NCBI GenBank assembly: GCA_025617745.1
Contig: CM046856.1
Coordinates: 40,484,888 to 40,548,887, forward strand
Origin: Heliocidaris erythrogramma
Taxonomy: Eukaryota; Echinodermata; Echinoidea; Camarodonta; Echinometridae
DNA length: 64,000 nucleotides
Direction: 5' to 3'
Positions 22,515 to 34,225 of this stretch are shown here, one piece after another; the first letter of the stretch is position 1; each line of letters begins with the position of its first letter. Made by a program: the position numbers and the translations under genes. Below the pieces are notes generated by a model, which saw only the letters and a program-made list of their open reading frames with translations, did no database searches and had not been told where the DNA came from.

Positions 22515-22741
22515 TGTTATCTGAAGGGACGACCGGAGTATGAACTGAAGTTATGTTCGTGGTGAAACCAATGTTGGAGTTTTAGCTGAATAAACAAAAG
22601 TTTGTCGCATTTTAGCAAAATCGAGTCCAGCATTGATTGAGTAGGCGTGCCTTGTGAATAGCAACAGTTGGACATATATGTAGAGGAAAATCCCTCGTAG
22701 AAAGTTTTACAAGGGCAGCCACAAAGACAAAGACCAATATA
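22515..22741. other. Spacer, nothing recognised
   Basis: Sequence between the end of B2 and the LINE fragment shows no coding similarity or repeat that I can support. Confidence 0.45.
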
Positions 22742-23560
22742 TATTAAAATCGATGATATGCCAGTAGAAAAGAAAACTAAGTCCAAATTTTTGCGAGTAA
22801 TTATAGATGAAACTTTGACTTGGAATGACCATTTACATCACGTAATAATGTGCATTTCTAAAAGCATTGGTATAATTTCCAAGCTAAAGTTTCTTCTACC
22901 CTATGCAACCTTATTCCTGTTATATAATATTGTAACATTGTATGGGCTAATTGTGGTTCAACAAAAATCAATTCTATTTTTAAACTACAAAAGAGAGCAA
23001 TACGTATTTGTACCGGATCGCATTTCTTAACTCACACTGACCCCTTATTCCATAAACTTAAAATGCTAACAATTTTCGACTTGAATACTATGCAAGTAGC
23101 ATTCATAATGTTCAAGTACATTAATAATCAACTTCCACCATCCTTTGATAACATGTTTAAGTTAAATAGTTCTGTTCATTCCTACCCTACTCGAATTTCT
23201 GGAAATTTCCATCTTACAAATCCCAAATTATCAATAACACACAAATCTGTAAGACATTCTGCTCCGGACATTTGGAATAATTTTCCTGATAACATAAAAT
23301 CTTGTTCAACCATCTACTCCTTAAAAGCTACACTTAAATGAAAGATACTACAATCATACGTGCCCACGCTTTATCTTTTTTACGAGGCCGCCATCCATTT
23401 CTAGTTTATTGGAGAAAAATATTTACATAGATCTATTATATTCCTTAATCTTGTTCGTATACTTGGTCTTATGTTTATTGTATACTATTATTGTACATGA
23501 TTTTTTACTTATGTAATACTTATGTAAAAATTCGATTTATTGTATGTTATTAGAGCGCAG
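22742..23560 (+). mobile_element. CR1-like LINE 3' fragment
   Basis: Plus-strand blocks are TKSKFLRVIIDETLTWNDHL, SKSIGIISKLKFLLPYAT, QKRAIRICTGSHFLTHTDPL, LNTMQVAFIMFKYINNQLPP and SYPTRISGNFHLTNPKLSIT, then SVRHSAPDIWNNFPDNIKSC before a stop near 23341. These are the C-terminal end of a CR1/Jockey-type RT protein. The fragment is 5'-truncated and frameshifted near 22940-23000. An AT-rich 3' UTR follows to about 23560. It resembles the LINE at 56842-59800. Confidence 0.8.
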
Positions 23561-24249
23561 AAAAAAAAGGAAACAAACAAACTCTGCTATGCTTGATTAA
23601 TATCAATGTCTCGGTTATTTGCATCATCATTACCGAAGTATTAATCGATTAAGGTGGAAACGGTCTATTCACATCTGAATTTGTCACATCCACCACAAGT
23701 AATTCAGGCATTCATAACTTTACAGAATGCATATCCTTGTGAGGAGTGACTTGTGTTCTGCAAATATCGATTTCTTGTTACTGGTAAAAAAATATTCTAT
23801 ATAAGTTATAAATTCCCATTGTGATTGAAAATTGAATTTTGCAAACTGTTTAATAACTAATGATGGGCTCATTTTTGTTTATTATTGGCTGAAATTCTAA
23901 AGTTAAAAGACGAACATTAGCAATGTTATATTAAGGATGTTAGATGTCCCCCACCACAATCATCATCTCCATGGAGTAATACATATCCTCAATGGGGAAG
24001 TGTAAAATGAAACTTTTCAGAGTCAAAAACCTTTTTATAATGCATTTTTTTTTCTTCACATTGCTATATATTTTAACAACAAATGTACAGAAAGGCACAA
24101 TTTTTGGAACAAAGTTTGCTTGAATCCCAATTCATCATGTGAACATGTGATAATATTGGTTGTACATATGGACCTCTAGTTATGTCTGTGATATTTAAAT
24201 GTTGTTTTTTATTCAAATTTCCCTAAACTTCAAAGTGGCCATTATAGAG
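23561..24249. other. AT-rich spacer, no gene seen
   Basis: About 690 bp of AT-rich sequence between the LINE fragment and the left end of DIRS copy D. No open frame of interest and no repeat structure are recognised. Confidence 0.5.
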
Positions 24250-24295
24250 CAGTAAAATCCTACCTGATTTTATTATTTGCTAAATAAGTTGATGA

Positions 24296-24440
24296 ATCTA
24301 CCTATTATGCTAGTTGACACAAACTACGCCACCACCAAGAAACTTAAAAAGTCACATTCGCGCACACCCCACCCCGCTATACCGCCTTCCCATAGTCACC
24401 TGCGTGAGCGCACGCCTGCCATCTTCCTCTAACGAGCTGC
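24296..24440 (-). repeat. 3' inverted terminal repeat of D
   Basis: Inverted counterpart of 39105-39235. Landmarks are ctacctattatgctagttga, acaaactacgcca, caccccgctataccgccttc and catagtcacctgcgtgag. Confidence 0.88.
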
Positions 24441-24492
24441 CAGAGACGCTTAGGACATGTTGCTGGGCAAGGAGAGGGGACTGTGGGAGGGA

Positions 24493-24588
24493 CATAGGTA
24501 GATACATCAACTTATTTAGCAAATAATAAATCAGGTAGCATTTTACTGATTTACTACAATAAATTGATGTATCTACCTATTATGCTAG
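24493..24588 (-). repeat. ICR of D
   Basis: The first half is the complement of the D left outer end (24250-24305). The second half is the complement of the D right outer end (39225-39259), so the family-D circle joint can be read here. Confidence 0.88.
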
Positions 24589-24599
24589 ACCAGCACAGA

Positions 24600-25041
24600 T
24601 AAAAATCCAGGGTGGCATGTCCCAAGGGAAGGAGGCTAACGCAGGGTAACAACAGAAGCTGCCACCCTCAGTGACGAAGTCGCAAACCGCGCTTCTGCAG
24701 AAGGAATGTCCTTCAGATAAAAAGAATTGGGAGACTGCCAAAAGGCGGCCCTCAAAATGTCTTCTGGGGCAATACCCTGAAAAAGCGCCCAAGAAGAGCT
24801 AATGCTTCTGGTATCATGCGCTCTAGGCTTACTATCCGAGAGAAGGGCCTCAGGGACCAGCGGCCTGGATGGCCTCAACAATCCAACTAGAAATGGATTC
24901 TTTAGAAGCAGGAGAGAAAGGTTCGCGAGTAATAAGGAAAAGTTGCTCGTCCGAGCGGCAATCTTTGGTCTTGTCTAAGTACCATTTTAGCGCCCTCACC
25001 GGGCACCAAACCTTGTCCTCCATGTCCTCCATGTCCCCCAC
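24600..25041 (-). pseudogene. Tyrosine recombinase remnant of D
   Basis: The minus-strand translation shows the C-terminal catalytic end: DKVWCPVRALKWYLDKTKDC, EQLFLITREPFSPASKESIS, AHDTRSISSSWALFQGIAPE (His-x-x-Arg box) and SPNSFYLKDIPSAEARF (nucleophile Tyr region). Only this end of the gene is recognisable in D. Confidence 0.8.
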
Positions 25042-25679
25042 ACAGTTGCCCCTCTGACTGAGGAATTTCCCCCCAGAATCCCTAAGGACGAGAGGGCCAG
25101 CTCTCTCCTAGAGTTTGTGGCTTTGACGGCCGCAAGGGTCAGCTGTGACCACAGAGATCCCATTAAGGAAAGCAGGATCTCGTCCAAAATCAGCCCATCA
25201 GCCTCAGAAACTTCAAGTTCTTGAGACCTGATTTTGAGGCTGATTAGAGACCTCAGATAAGCCGTTGGAAGAACCCAACTGAATCTTGGGGACGGAAAGC
25301 AAAGCCCGAGCAAGGGGTTGCTTACCAACAAAATCCCAGGCTGTGACGCCTGTTCAGCTAAGTTTGCGTAGGCAGCCTTGAAATCATCAGAAAGGGGTAT
25401 TCCCGAAGAGGGAACCCCTTGACTGAAAAGAAAAGCCTGAGCCGAAACCGGCTCAGCCAGAGGGAAAGGCTCAGGTAAGTATTTCTCCAAAAGAGCCTGC
25501 ACGTCGACAGCCAACCAACCAGAGTGTTGGGGGACCGCACTGGCTTGAGGCTCAACAACATAGTCAGCATCAGGTCTGGCTGTGTGAGAAACCTGACCAC
25601 AGGGGGGCGGATGTATCCACGAACCAAAGGCCTCCTCACCGGGTGGAGCACCAAGTGCCGCCGGTATCAGAGTAGCTTT
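25042..25679 (-). pseudogene. Gag-like remnant of D
   Basis: Minus-strand blocks MAVDVQALLEKYLPEPFPLA, GVPSSGIPLSDDFKAAYANL and LELSSLGILG correspond to the conserved gag-like C-terminal region of families A and B (compare MAADAKALLEKYMPEIFPQV in A2). Family D is therefore a relative of A by gag. Broken. Confidence 0.65.
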
Positions 25680-25799
25680 TGCCTACCTATATACCTACCT
25701 ATTATGCTAGTCACTTTACTACGCTAACCCGTTTGAGTACTTAAAACGAATGAGTCACAATATTGTGCGCAACCATCGTAATCAAGAAAATTATAACTA

Positions 25800-25960
25800 A
25801 TTTTGTTATTTACTAGATAAATCTACCTATTTGCTAGTTTCCCAAACTATGCCGTCATTCGAGAAAAACTAAGTCTAAAACGCGCAGCCCCTACCCGTGC
25901 GCGCGTACTCCCCGTCCACCAATCCAATCGCGCCACCACCATACTCTTCCTCTTCCGAGC
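25800..25960 (-). repeat. 3' inverted terminal repeat of C1
   Basis: Inverted counterpart of 34665-34825. Landmarks are ctatttgctagtttcccaaa, tatgccgtcattcgagaaaa, aaaacgcgcagcccc and the gcgcgcgtactccccgtcca block. Confidence 0.88.
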
Positions 25961-26093
25961 AGTCAGAGACAGATCTAGGACATGATGTCAGACAAGGAGA
26001 GGGGCTGGAGGGAGGGACATAGGTAGATACATAGATTTATCTAGTAAATAACAAAATTAGTTAGAATAGCACGGATAAAAACCCGGGTGGCAT

Positions 26094-27080
26094 GTCCCAG
26101 GACGGGAGTAACTAACGCGGGGCAGACAGAGACGACGAAGCAGCTCTCAACCCAGAGGTTGCAAATCTAACCTCACCCAAAGGAACATCCTTAAGATAGA
26201 AGGATGTGAAGGAAGTAGGGGAACGCCAAAAGGCGGCCCTCAAATGTCTTCCAAAGGAAGACCCTGAAAAAGCGCCCAGGAGGTAGAAACACTCCTAGTA
26301 TCATGCGCTCTTGGAGGATTCTCAGACAGGAGAGCCTCCGAACCCGCAGCTTGGATAGCCTCGACAATCCAACGAGAGATAGTCTCCCGTGATGCTGGGG
26401 AATAAGGGTGACGGGAAATGAGAAAGAGCTGATCATCCTTACGAAAAACCTTAGTCCTATCCAAGTACCATTTGAGAGCCCTAACAGGGCACCAAGATTT
26501 ATCCTCCTTGACAGAAGAGAATTCTGACAGAGGACTCAAGAACACTTCGATTGAGCCAGAAGAATCCGTCTGATTCTTGGCAATAAACGAAGGTCGAGGG
26601 ACAAGACGTACACCTTGCCTTTCCCATCTGATATGCCCGGGCGCCGTAGAGAGATCCTGAACAGTGCTTCTCCTCTGCCCAGAAGCAATAGCGACGAGAA
26701 AGGCGGTCTTAATCGAGAGATGGTGTAAAGACGCTTTGCACAATGGCTCAAAGGGCGGTTTGGCCAAGGCGTCCAAAACCAAAGGAAGGCTCCACGCAGG
26801 AGTCAACTGGCGATTTGCTGGTCGTTTCAAAAGGAAGACCTCAGCAAATGAGTCAAGAAGGGAGAGTTTGAAACTCCCGAACCATCAAAAAAACCAAGGT
26901 GAACCGGAGCAATAGCGGACCGGTAACCACGAATGGTAGAGAGGGACCTGCCCTTATCGAAAAGGGCGATAAGGAAATCTGCAATAGCACCCACCGGGGC
27001 AGAACGGGAAGCAAATCCCTTCTCCCCACACCAAGCATGGAAGGCTTCTAATTTCGAGCTGAGGTAGAATCTCTTCTGCT
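26094..27080 (-). pseudogene. Tyrosine recombinase remnant of C1
   Basis: The minus strand reads LTPAWSLPLVLDALAKPPFE, SGQRRSTVQDLSTAPGHIRW, DKSWCPVRALKWYLDRTKVF, SRETISRWIVEAIQAAGSEA, AHDTRSVSTSWALFQGLPLE and a Tyr-containing SFYLKDVP-type end. The catalytic Arg, His-x-x-Arg and Tyr regions are all recognisable. It is one of the longer uninterrupted recombinase stretches in the window (26240-26830), but the gene as a whole is broken. Confidence 0.84.
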
Positions 27081-27085
27081 CTGGA

Positions 27086-28382
27086 CTATGAACTGGGAGG
27101 CTCTCTCTGAGAGTCCTGCCGTCCTCGCATCCTCCCCGATAGAGGCCAGGCGGTCAAATGTAGAGCCGCCGGGCGATGGTGGAGGATCCCCGACAGGGGC
27201 TGAGCTATGAGGTCTGCTCTCCGGCGAAGGGAGAGAGGCCGACCGTCCAGCAGAGACAGAAGAAGAGGAAACCAAGGTCTCCTCGGCCAGCAAGGTGCTA
27301 TGAGCAGAAACCACGCCTGATCCTCCTGAATCTTCCCCAGGACCTGAGGAATTAAGGAGATCGGCGGAAAGGCATAAGCCCGGAAGTTCTTCCCCTGAAG
27401 GGAGAACGCATCAAGGGCCCAAGCTTCCGGATCTCGCACTCGAGAGCAGTATCTCGGGAGGCAATGATTGAGAGCTGTCGCAAATAGGTCTATCTCCAGA
27501 GGGGAGCAGACTGAACTGAGGTAGTCGAAGACCTCTTGGTTCAGTGACCACTCGGAGGGGAGACACATGCCCCGGGGCAGAAGTTCTGCAATCAGATTGT
27601 CCCGCCCGGGAACATAGGAGGCGAACGAAATCACTCGGTGAGACCGACACCACTTCCAAAGTTTGGCGGTTAGATCGTTCAGGGTAGTGGAACGAGTCCC
27701 GCCTTGCCTGTTGAAAGCAGGCAGCCACAGTAGTGTTGTCCGTCAAAATCAGGACGGAGTGACCTACAATCATGTTCTCGAAAAGGCGGAGAGACATGAA
27801 GACCGAGGAGAAACTTGCCCTGAAGAAGGAACGACTCTTTCGACCAGGGGATAAGCAGGCGTTTGATTTCCTCGGGTAGAGGAATCCACACCTTGAGCGA
27901 GTCTACACTGGGCTTGAAAAACTTCAGGAGATGAAGTTGGAAAAGGCCTCATATGAAGCCGACAGTCTTTGAGGACATCTACAAGGCTCGATAAGTGGCC
28001 CAAGAACTGGAGCCATCGGCCTGCCCGAACTCGACGTAAGAGACGAAGAGATCGAGCCAGTAAGACAAATGCCTGAACTCTCTCCCGACTGGGGCGGGCA
28101 AGTTGGTTCACGATGTGTATTTCCGCACCCAGGTAATTGGGTCAGCCTGTAGGAGTCAACTCCGACTTGTCCCAGTTGACTATGAATCCTACTTCTTGCG
28201 TAGTACGGAGAAGTAGGTCCATGTGTGACTGAAGGACGGACACAGAGCTCGCCACCAGGAGCCAGTCGTCCAGATAAGTGGAAAGTCTCAGACCGCGATA
28301 CCTGAGGAAAGCGGCTAGGGCAGAGACAACTCGAGTAAAAACTCGAGGAGCCGGTTTCAGGCCGAAAGTTAAGGCCTTGAAC
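27086..28382 (-). pseudogene. RNase H and RT C-terminal remnant of C1
   Basis: The minus strand gives VPGRDNLIAELLPRGMCLPS (RNase H tail), HSVLILTDNTTVAA (RNase H DN-type block) and RPSRERVQAFVLLARSLRLL (linker between RT and RNase H). The upstream RT palm is partly visible to about 28380, where A2 is inserted. Broken. Confidence 0.78.
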
Positions 28383-28567
28383 CAGTAAAATCAGAATTGA
28401 TTTTATTATTTGCTAGATAAATCTATGTACCTACCTATTTGCTAGTCTTCCGACTACGCAAGCCATTCGCGTAATTAAAGTCACGACAGTGCATATACCC
28501 CCCTAGGATCACGCCTCAGACAAACTTTGACATGTTGCTAGGCAAGGAGTGGGGTAGGAGGGTGGGA

Positions 28568-28663
28568 CATAGGTAGGTACATAGATTTATCTAGCAAATA
28601 ATAAAATCAATTCTGATTTTACTGATTTACTACAATAAATCAATGTACCTACCTATTTGCTAG
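28568..28663 (-). repeat. ICR of A2
   Basis: The left half is the complement of the A2 3' outer end (28383-28440). The right half is the complement of the family-A 5' end seen at 11162-11195. The joint is read as ctgattttactga/tttactacaataaat. Confidence 0.9.
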
Positions 28664-28705
28664 ACCAGCACAGATTCAAATGGGGGGCATGTCCCAAGAG
28701 GAAGG

Positions 28706-29650
28706 TCAACAGGAACCCAAGGATGACGTTGCAGCTTGCAACGTCTTGTTAGAAAAAGACTCTTCAGACAGAACATCTTTTAAATAAAAAGATGTGAAGG
28801 ACGTGGAGGAGCGCCAGTAGGCTGCCCTCATAATGTCCACTAGGGGCACCCCTTGGAAAAGAGCCCAAGAGGCACTGATGCCCCTGGTATCGTGAGCACG
28901 GGGCTTCCCATCACTCAGTAGGGCCTCCGGCCCAGCTGCCTGGATCGCTTCACTATCCATCTAGAAATGGATTCTCTGGAAGCGGGGGAAAAGGGCTCTC
29001 GAGTGATGACAAAAAGCTGATCACTCTTACGAAGAGTCTTAGTCCTATCTAAATACCATTTCAAGGCCCTCACCGGACACCAGACCTTATCCTCCTGCAC
29101 TGAGGAATGGTCCGACAGCGGTCTAAGAAAAATCTCAACTGGTCCAGAGGAAGCAGTCTGATTTTTGGCAATAAAGGAGGGCTTGGGTATAAGTCGCACA
29201 CCATGGTTTTCCCAACGGATGTTGACCGTTAAATGGTGAAAGGACGCTTTACCCAAAGGTTCAAAAGGTGGCTTCGCAAGCACGTCAAGGACCTTCGGTA
29301 GACTCCAAGAAGGAGTCAGGCTACGAGTTGATGGACGCTGCAAGAAGAAGGAGCGAGTCAACCTAGCCAAAAGAGGGGAGTTGGAGACTCCCGAACCATC
29401 AACAAAACCAACGTGGACGGCGGCAATAGCCGAACGATAGCCACGTATGGTTGAAATCGATCTACCCTTATCGAAAAGGGAGATCAAAAAATCGGCAATA
29501 ACACCAATAGGGGCTTCACGTGGCGAGACACCCTGATTCTCGCACCAAGAAAAGAAGGCCCCTAGACGAGAGTTGTAGAGATCTCTAGTGGAGTCTCTAC
29601 GGCTTCTCATTACAAACTGGGAGGCTCTTTCGGAGAGCCCCGAGTTTCTG
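28706..29650 (-). pseudogene. Tyrosine recombinase remnant of A2
   Basis: Order seen on the minus strand: RSRRDSTRDLYNSRLGAFFS (core-binding domain), KGRSISTIRGYRSAIAAVHV, LTPSWSLPKVLDVLAKPPFE, DKVWCPVRALKWYLDRTKTL, AHDTRGISASWALFQGVPLV (His-x-x-Arg) and SSTSFTSFYLKDVLSEESF (nucleophile Tyr). A long frame (28915-30816) carries its N-terminal part and overlaps RT/RNase H. Broken. Confidence 0.86.
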
Positions 29651-31641
29651 GCGTCTTCCCCAACAATGGCCAGGCAGTCAAGTGGAGGACCGCTGGGCGT
29701 TGATGAACAATCCCTGAGAGGGGTTGAATTATCAAAAAGGGGAAACGGCTGGCCGGCCAGGAGACTCAGCAGGTCTGGAAACCAATGTCTCGCTGGCCAA
29801 TGTGGGGCTATCAACAAGAGCCAAGCCCTGTTCTCCTTGACCTTCCTCAAGACCCGAGGGATCAGAGGAATGGGGGGAAAAGCGTACCCCCGGATAGCTC
29901 CCCAATGGAGGGAAAAGGCATCCATCGCCCACGCCTCCTGATCCCGAACCCACGAGCAATACCTCGGGAGTCGGTGATTGAGGGTGGAGGCGAACAGATC
30001 GATCTCCAGAGGACCCCACACCTCTTGGAGAAGAGCAAATACCTCCGGATGAAGAGTCCACTCTGACGGGAGGCATTTGCCCCGCGACAGAAAATCCGCG
30101 ATCAGATTTTCCTGACCGGGAATGTAGGAGGCTACCGGAATAATGTTCATAGACCGGCACCACCTCCACAACTGGGCAGCTAAGGTGTTCAGAGAGGAAG
30201 ACCGAGTGCCGCCTTGGCGATATAGGCAGCTACTGTGACATTGTCCGTAAGAACGAGTACAGTGCGACCAACAAGACCGGGCCTGAAATGATGAAGAGAC
30301 AGGCTGACCGCCATCATTTCCAAAACATTGATATGGGGCATAACTCTCAAGTGAGACCAGTCCCCTGAAATCATCTCGCCCCGGCAATGACCGCCCCAAC
30401 CGAGAAGGGAGGCGTCTGTCGCCAGAGAAACTGACGGAAGAGGTGTACAGAGAGGCTTGCCTTGGGCAAGAAACGAACTGTTCGACCAGGGGGCGAGAAG
30501 GAGCTTGATATCTCTTGGGAGTGGAATCCACCCCAAAGGAGAATCTTTGCCCGGTCTGTAAAACTTGAGGAGGTGCCTCTGAAAGGGCCTCATCAACAGC
30601 CTGCAGTCTGGTAAGACGTCGACTAGACTGGCCAGATAGCCCAGGAATTGAAGCCATTGTCTGGCTCTGACCCTGGGGGCTACTCGCAATGACCGTGCGG
30701 TCATGGTGATAGTCCGAATTCTGTCCCGACTGGGGCGGGCAAGCTGATTCGGGATATCTATCTCCGCCCCCAAGTACACCGGGGTACGTGTGGGAGATAA
30801 TTCCGATTTTTTCCAAGTTTATCAGAAAGCCTAAGTCTTGCGTTAGTCGCAGTAAAAGTCATAACTGATCCAACAGGAGGGACTCTGAGCTTGCAACTAG
30901 GAGCCAATCGTCTAGATAGACGAATAATCGGAGGCCGCGATTCCGTAGAAACGCGGCCAGGGCCGACACTATTCGGGTAAAGACTCGAGGGGCCGGCCTC
31001 AGCCCAAAGGGCAGGGCACGAAATCGAAACGTTTCGCCCTGGAACGCGAATCCCAGCAAATTTCTCGACAGAGAGTGAATGGGAATGTGAAAGTACGCGT
31101 CTTTGAGATCGAGGGAGATCGCAAGGTCGTCCCGCTTGATCAAGGGCAGAATAGATGCCAAGGTCTCCATGCGAAAATGCACTGGAGGTATAAACCTGTT
31201 GATTCTTTTCATGTTTAGAATCATACGTAAACTTCCCGAGCGCTTGGGAATGACAAAAATTGGGGAGAGACAGAGATGAGGATGATCTCTCGCCCTTTCT
31301 ACAGCGCCCTTTCCCAGCAGCGTGGTGATCTCTGAGGAGATGTGCTGCTGGAAAAGGGCTGACATTGGAGGCGGGCGGATTCTGATGGCGCCGTTTGGAA
31401 TCGGCTTTATCAGATCTATGTAAAAGCCGTCGCGCACGACGGATAGTACGAAGGCGTCGCCGGAGATTGCCTCCCAAACTGGGAGGAATCTCTGGAGCCG
31501 CCCGCCTACACTGTCCACAAGCACTCGGGGTAAGGTATCAAAAGGCCGACTTGGGCCTGACCGGGCCCTTGGCGGCGGTCTTACGCCCCCCTCTTCCTCT
31601 CGCCGAGCCTCTACCACGGTTGCCCAGGGTAGGGGTCTCAA
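29600..31641 (-). pseudogene. RT/RNase H remnant of A2
   Basis: The minus strand at 30859-31641 shows the RT palm in order: LSPIFVIPKRSGSLRMILNM, FRMETLASILPLIKRDDLAI, SLDLKDAYFHIPIHS, FRALPFGLRPAPRVFT and LFVYLDDWLLVA. The connection and RNase H lie at 30189-30779 (LGAEIDIPNQLARPSRDRIR, SLATDASLLGWGGH, VLVLTDNVTVAAYI). LDLKDAYF and YLDDW are the catalytic aspartate blocks typical of DIRS RT. Broken. Confidence 0.87.
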
Positions 31642-32443
31642 CCCGAGGGATAGTCACAGTCACTCGACGATTTGAGCGGTTAGCACCTGTCGAGACCGAC
31701 TTAGACTTCGGAAAGGACCGAGCAGGCTGAGTGGGCAAGAATTGTCTGGCCATCTCTTTTGCCTGTTTGCGACCCTCTATCTCTTTGAGGAAGACCTTGT
31801 TAAACTGGCCCCCAAAGAGTATGGGATGAGAGGAAGGGATACCCCGCAAGAGAGGCGGGATGTCTTTCTCTAGCACTCCCAGTGTGGAGAGCGCCAGCTT
31901 GCGGCGTTGATGCGTAATGTCAATCGCTGCTGATGAGAGCTGAGACCACTGAAGTCCAGCTAACAAAAGCAGGAGTTCATCCAACAAATTGGAGTCCCCC
32001 TCGGTCACATTCAGTTCAACTGATCTGGCCCGCAGGCATAACAGTGAACCCAGGTACGCCGAAAGCCTTAAGCCCGACCTGACTTTGGTTTCAAAGTTCA
32101 CTAGGGGCTTCTCGGCGGATCTATAGGACTGAGACTTGAAATTGATATTCAAACGTTGTCCCATACCCATAATTTCCTGGGATAAACCCTTGGCTGAAAA
32201 GAAGCCCTGGGTATCATCCCGATAGAAAGAGAAGGCACTACCAAAGGGGCGTCGGGTAGCCCGACCCGCACCGGCGAGTGCCTCCCTATCCCCATACTCC
32301 TGTTTGAAGTCCTCTGTAAGAGGAATACCAGGAGACGGGCCATGCTGTCTGAATAACAGCGATGGCTGATCACTGTCCGACTGGACTTGGGGGAAAATTT
32401 CTGGCATATACTTCTCTAACAGGGCCTTGGCATCTGCCGCCAT
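31538..32443 (-). pseudogene. Gag-like frame of A2 (301 residues)
   Basis: A single open stretch begins MAADAKALLEKYMPEIFPQV. It contains SAFSFYRDDTQGFFSAKGLS, YLGSLLCLRARSVELNVTEG and LDELLLLLAGLQWSQLSSAA, and ends in a basic, Gly/Arg-rich tail (RGRGSARGRGG) suited to RNA binding. It overlaps the start of the RT frame in another frame. Compared with A1 the gene would begin further upstream, so this is the C-terminal part. It is a remnant of a broken element. Confidence 0.72.
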
Positions 32444-32769
32444 AGCCTGACAAGGCTGGGGGTCTTAGCCGGCCTGAGATTCTGAAACAGACGGGGTAGA
32501 AACCTGCGAGACAGAATCAATTTCGGGAGAAGTAGTCCGGTGGGGAAAATCCCATGGGGGTGGATATGCCCACGGACCAGTGACAGACTCCTCCCCTGGT
32601 CGGGGGTCGGCAAGACCCAGTAACATCATTAGCTGACCGCTTAGCGGTCTTACCAGTTAATGCCCCCTCCAGGCTTCCGACGGTGGTCGGGGGTCAAGGG
32701 GACCCGGTAATACTAGCTACCGCCCCCCCCCCCCAACTGCAGACGCGGTGGTCGTGAGTTGGAGGGAGC

Positions 32770-34225
32770 TTCAAGCAGCTCTTGAATCTCGGTGGAGATG
32801 TGCTCTGCGGCGGATGGCTCCGTGTGGGAGGGGCTCTGCGAATCTTAGGCAGAAGCCTCCTCGCACGATGGAGAGCACGAAAAGTCGTCGGTAATTTCTT
32901 CCCAAGCGGGAAGAAAGTACTTAAGACGGCCACCAACCCTCTCCTCCAACGCTCGGGGCGCACCCTAAAAGTCGCGCGAATCGCGGGCCGAACCACGGCC
33001 CTGACCGCGACTTCGAGGTCTTCTCCTACCTCGAGGAGAAGGCTCCGCCCTGGCCCCCTGTGTGCGTGGGGCACTGGGCTGAACTTGCGGTGCACGAGAG
33101 GCTTGATAGCTGGAAGTGCCACCGCGCCTAGGAGGCGGAAAAATAGCCTGGGCCTGGGCCGAGGACTTGAGGCGTTTCAGAAGTTCCGTCGCCTGCTTGC
33201 GTGAATCAACCTAAGTTGAATCACATCAGACACCTTTACGTCCAAAGAGGTGTTGGCTGGAGTGCGGGACACTGGCCAGGAGGGCAGGTATGTCCGCATC
33301 CGCAATGCCCAGAGAGGAAAGAGCAAGTTTCCTCCTAGCATTAGTGGCTATTGCTGTCGAACAGACAGTTCTGACCACAACGAGCCTGTCAAGGACAAGA
33401 GGGCTTCGTCTAGAAACAGGATGTCCGAGTCGGACATCTCGAGTTCCGAGGGACGGACCCTACGAAGGATTGAAAGAGGCTGTGAGGCGAAGTCATTGTA
33501 GACTCGCTTAAAGTTCTCTGTAAGAGGGATGCCAGGAGGGATGCCAACTCAGAAGAAGTAGTCGCCCCTTGGGGGCTAACCTTCTTCTCCTTGGCCCCCC
33601 TGACACATGAGGTGAACACACAGTCGATGTCAAGGGGAGAGAGTCCGCCCCACCTGATGACTGGGCAGTACTCTGGTGCTTACGTGTCTTGGGCAGGTGA
33701 GCATGTTTATCGCTCCCTTTACCCTTAGAAACGGGCACCGCCTCCGTAGTAGGCCCTGAGGGGGGGTACTTTTGGAAGATCACAACTCTTTTTACTCTTT
33801 CCCGCCTTGCTTGTGTTAGAAGCGTGCGGAGAGACAAAAAGAGCCGACCCCTGAGCGAACATACCTATGGCTAGGGAGCGAGGAATGATGCTCGAGCGAG
33901 ACGAACTGTGGGTAGGGATAACACCCACAGTTTTATCGGTGAGAGGTATTGGCCTAAGGCACTCACTCCCACCGTTATACAAGTCTCTATCTTCGAGAGA
34001 GGTATTGGCCGAGTCCCAGCACTCACTCTCTCGGTTCATCCCGCATGAGTTGGTCGTCAAAACAGACGACAAACTCATAGCGGGGCGAGCCGTACACGAG
34101 GCTCCGGGGAAGATAACATTGGTGCGAGATGAAATCTCGCAGCCAACCTTCCAAGGCTAGGCGAGTCCCCTTATAAGTATTAAAATACTGGGGAACGCCA
34201 GCCCTAGACGGAGACTTCGACATGG
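32770..34225 (-). pseudogene. Gag-like remnant of C1
   Basis: The start is placed at an ATG near 34223, giving MSKSPSRAGVPQYFNTYKGT. Further recognisable blocks are NGGSECLRPIPLTDKTVGVI, RSSIIPRSLAIGMFAQGSAL and FVSPHASNTSKAGKSKKS, all shared with C2 (52823-53194). The function is assumed from its position, since similarity to the gag of families A and B is weak. Broken. Confidence 0.6.

Larger units (their letters stand above)
28383..32769 (-). mobile_element. DIRS family A copy A2, innermost layer of the nest
   Basis: The 3' end is precise (cagtaaaatcagaattg), with ITR 28431-28540 and ICR 28568-28663, followed by recombinase, RT/RNase H and a nearly full gag-like frame. On the 5' side it meets C1 near 32769 and has no family-A terminal repeat there. 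It is the least damaged set of frames in the window, with roughly three to five breaks. Near-identity to A1 and A4 and its innermost position make it among the youngest insertions. Confidence 0.9.
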
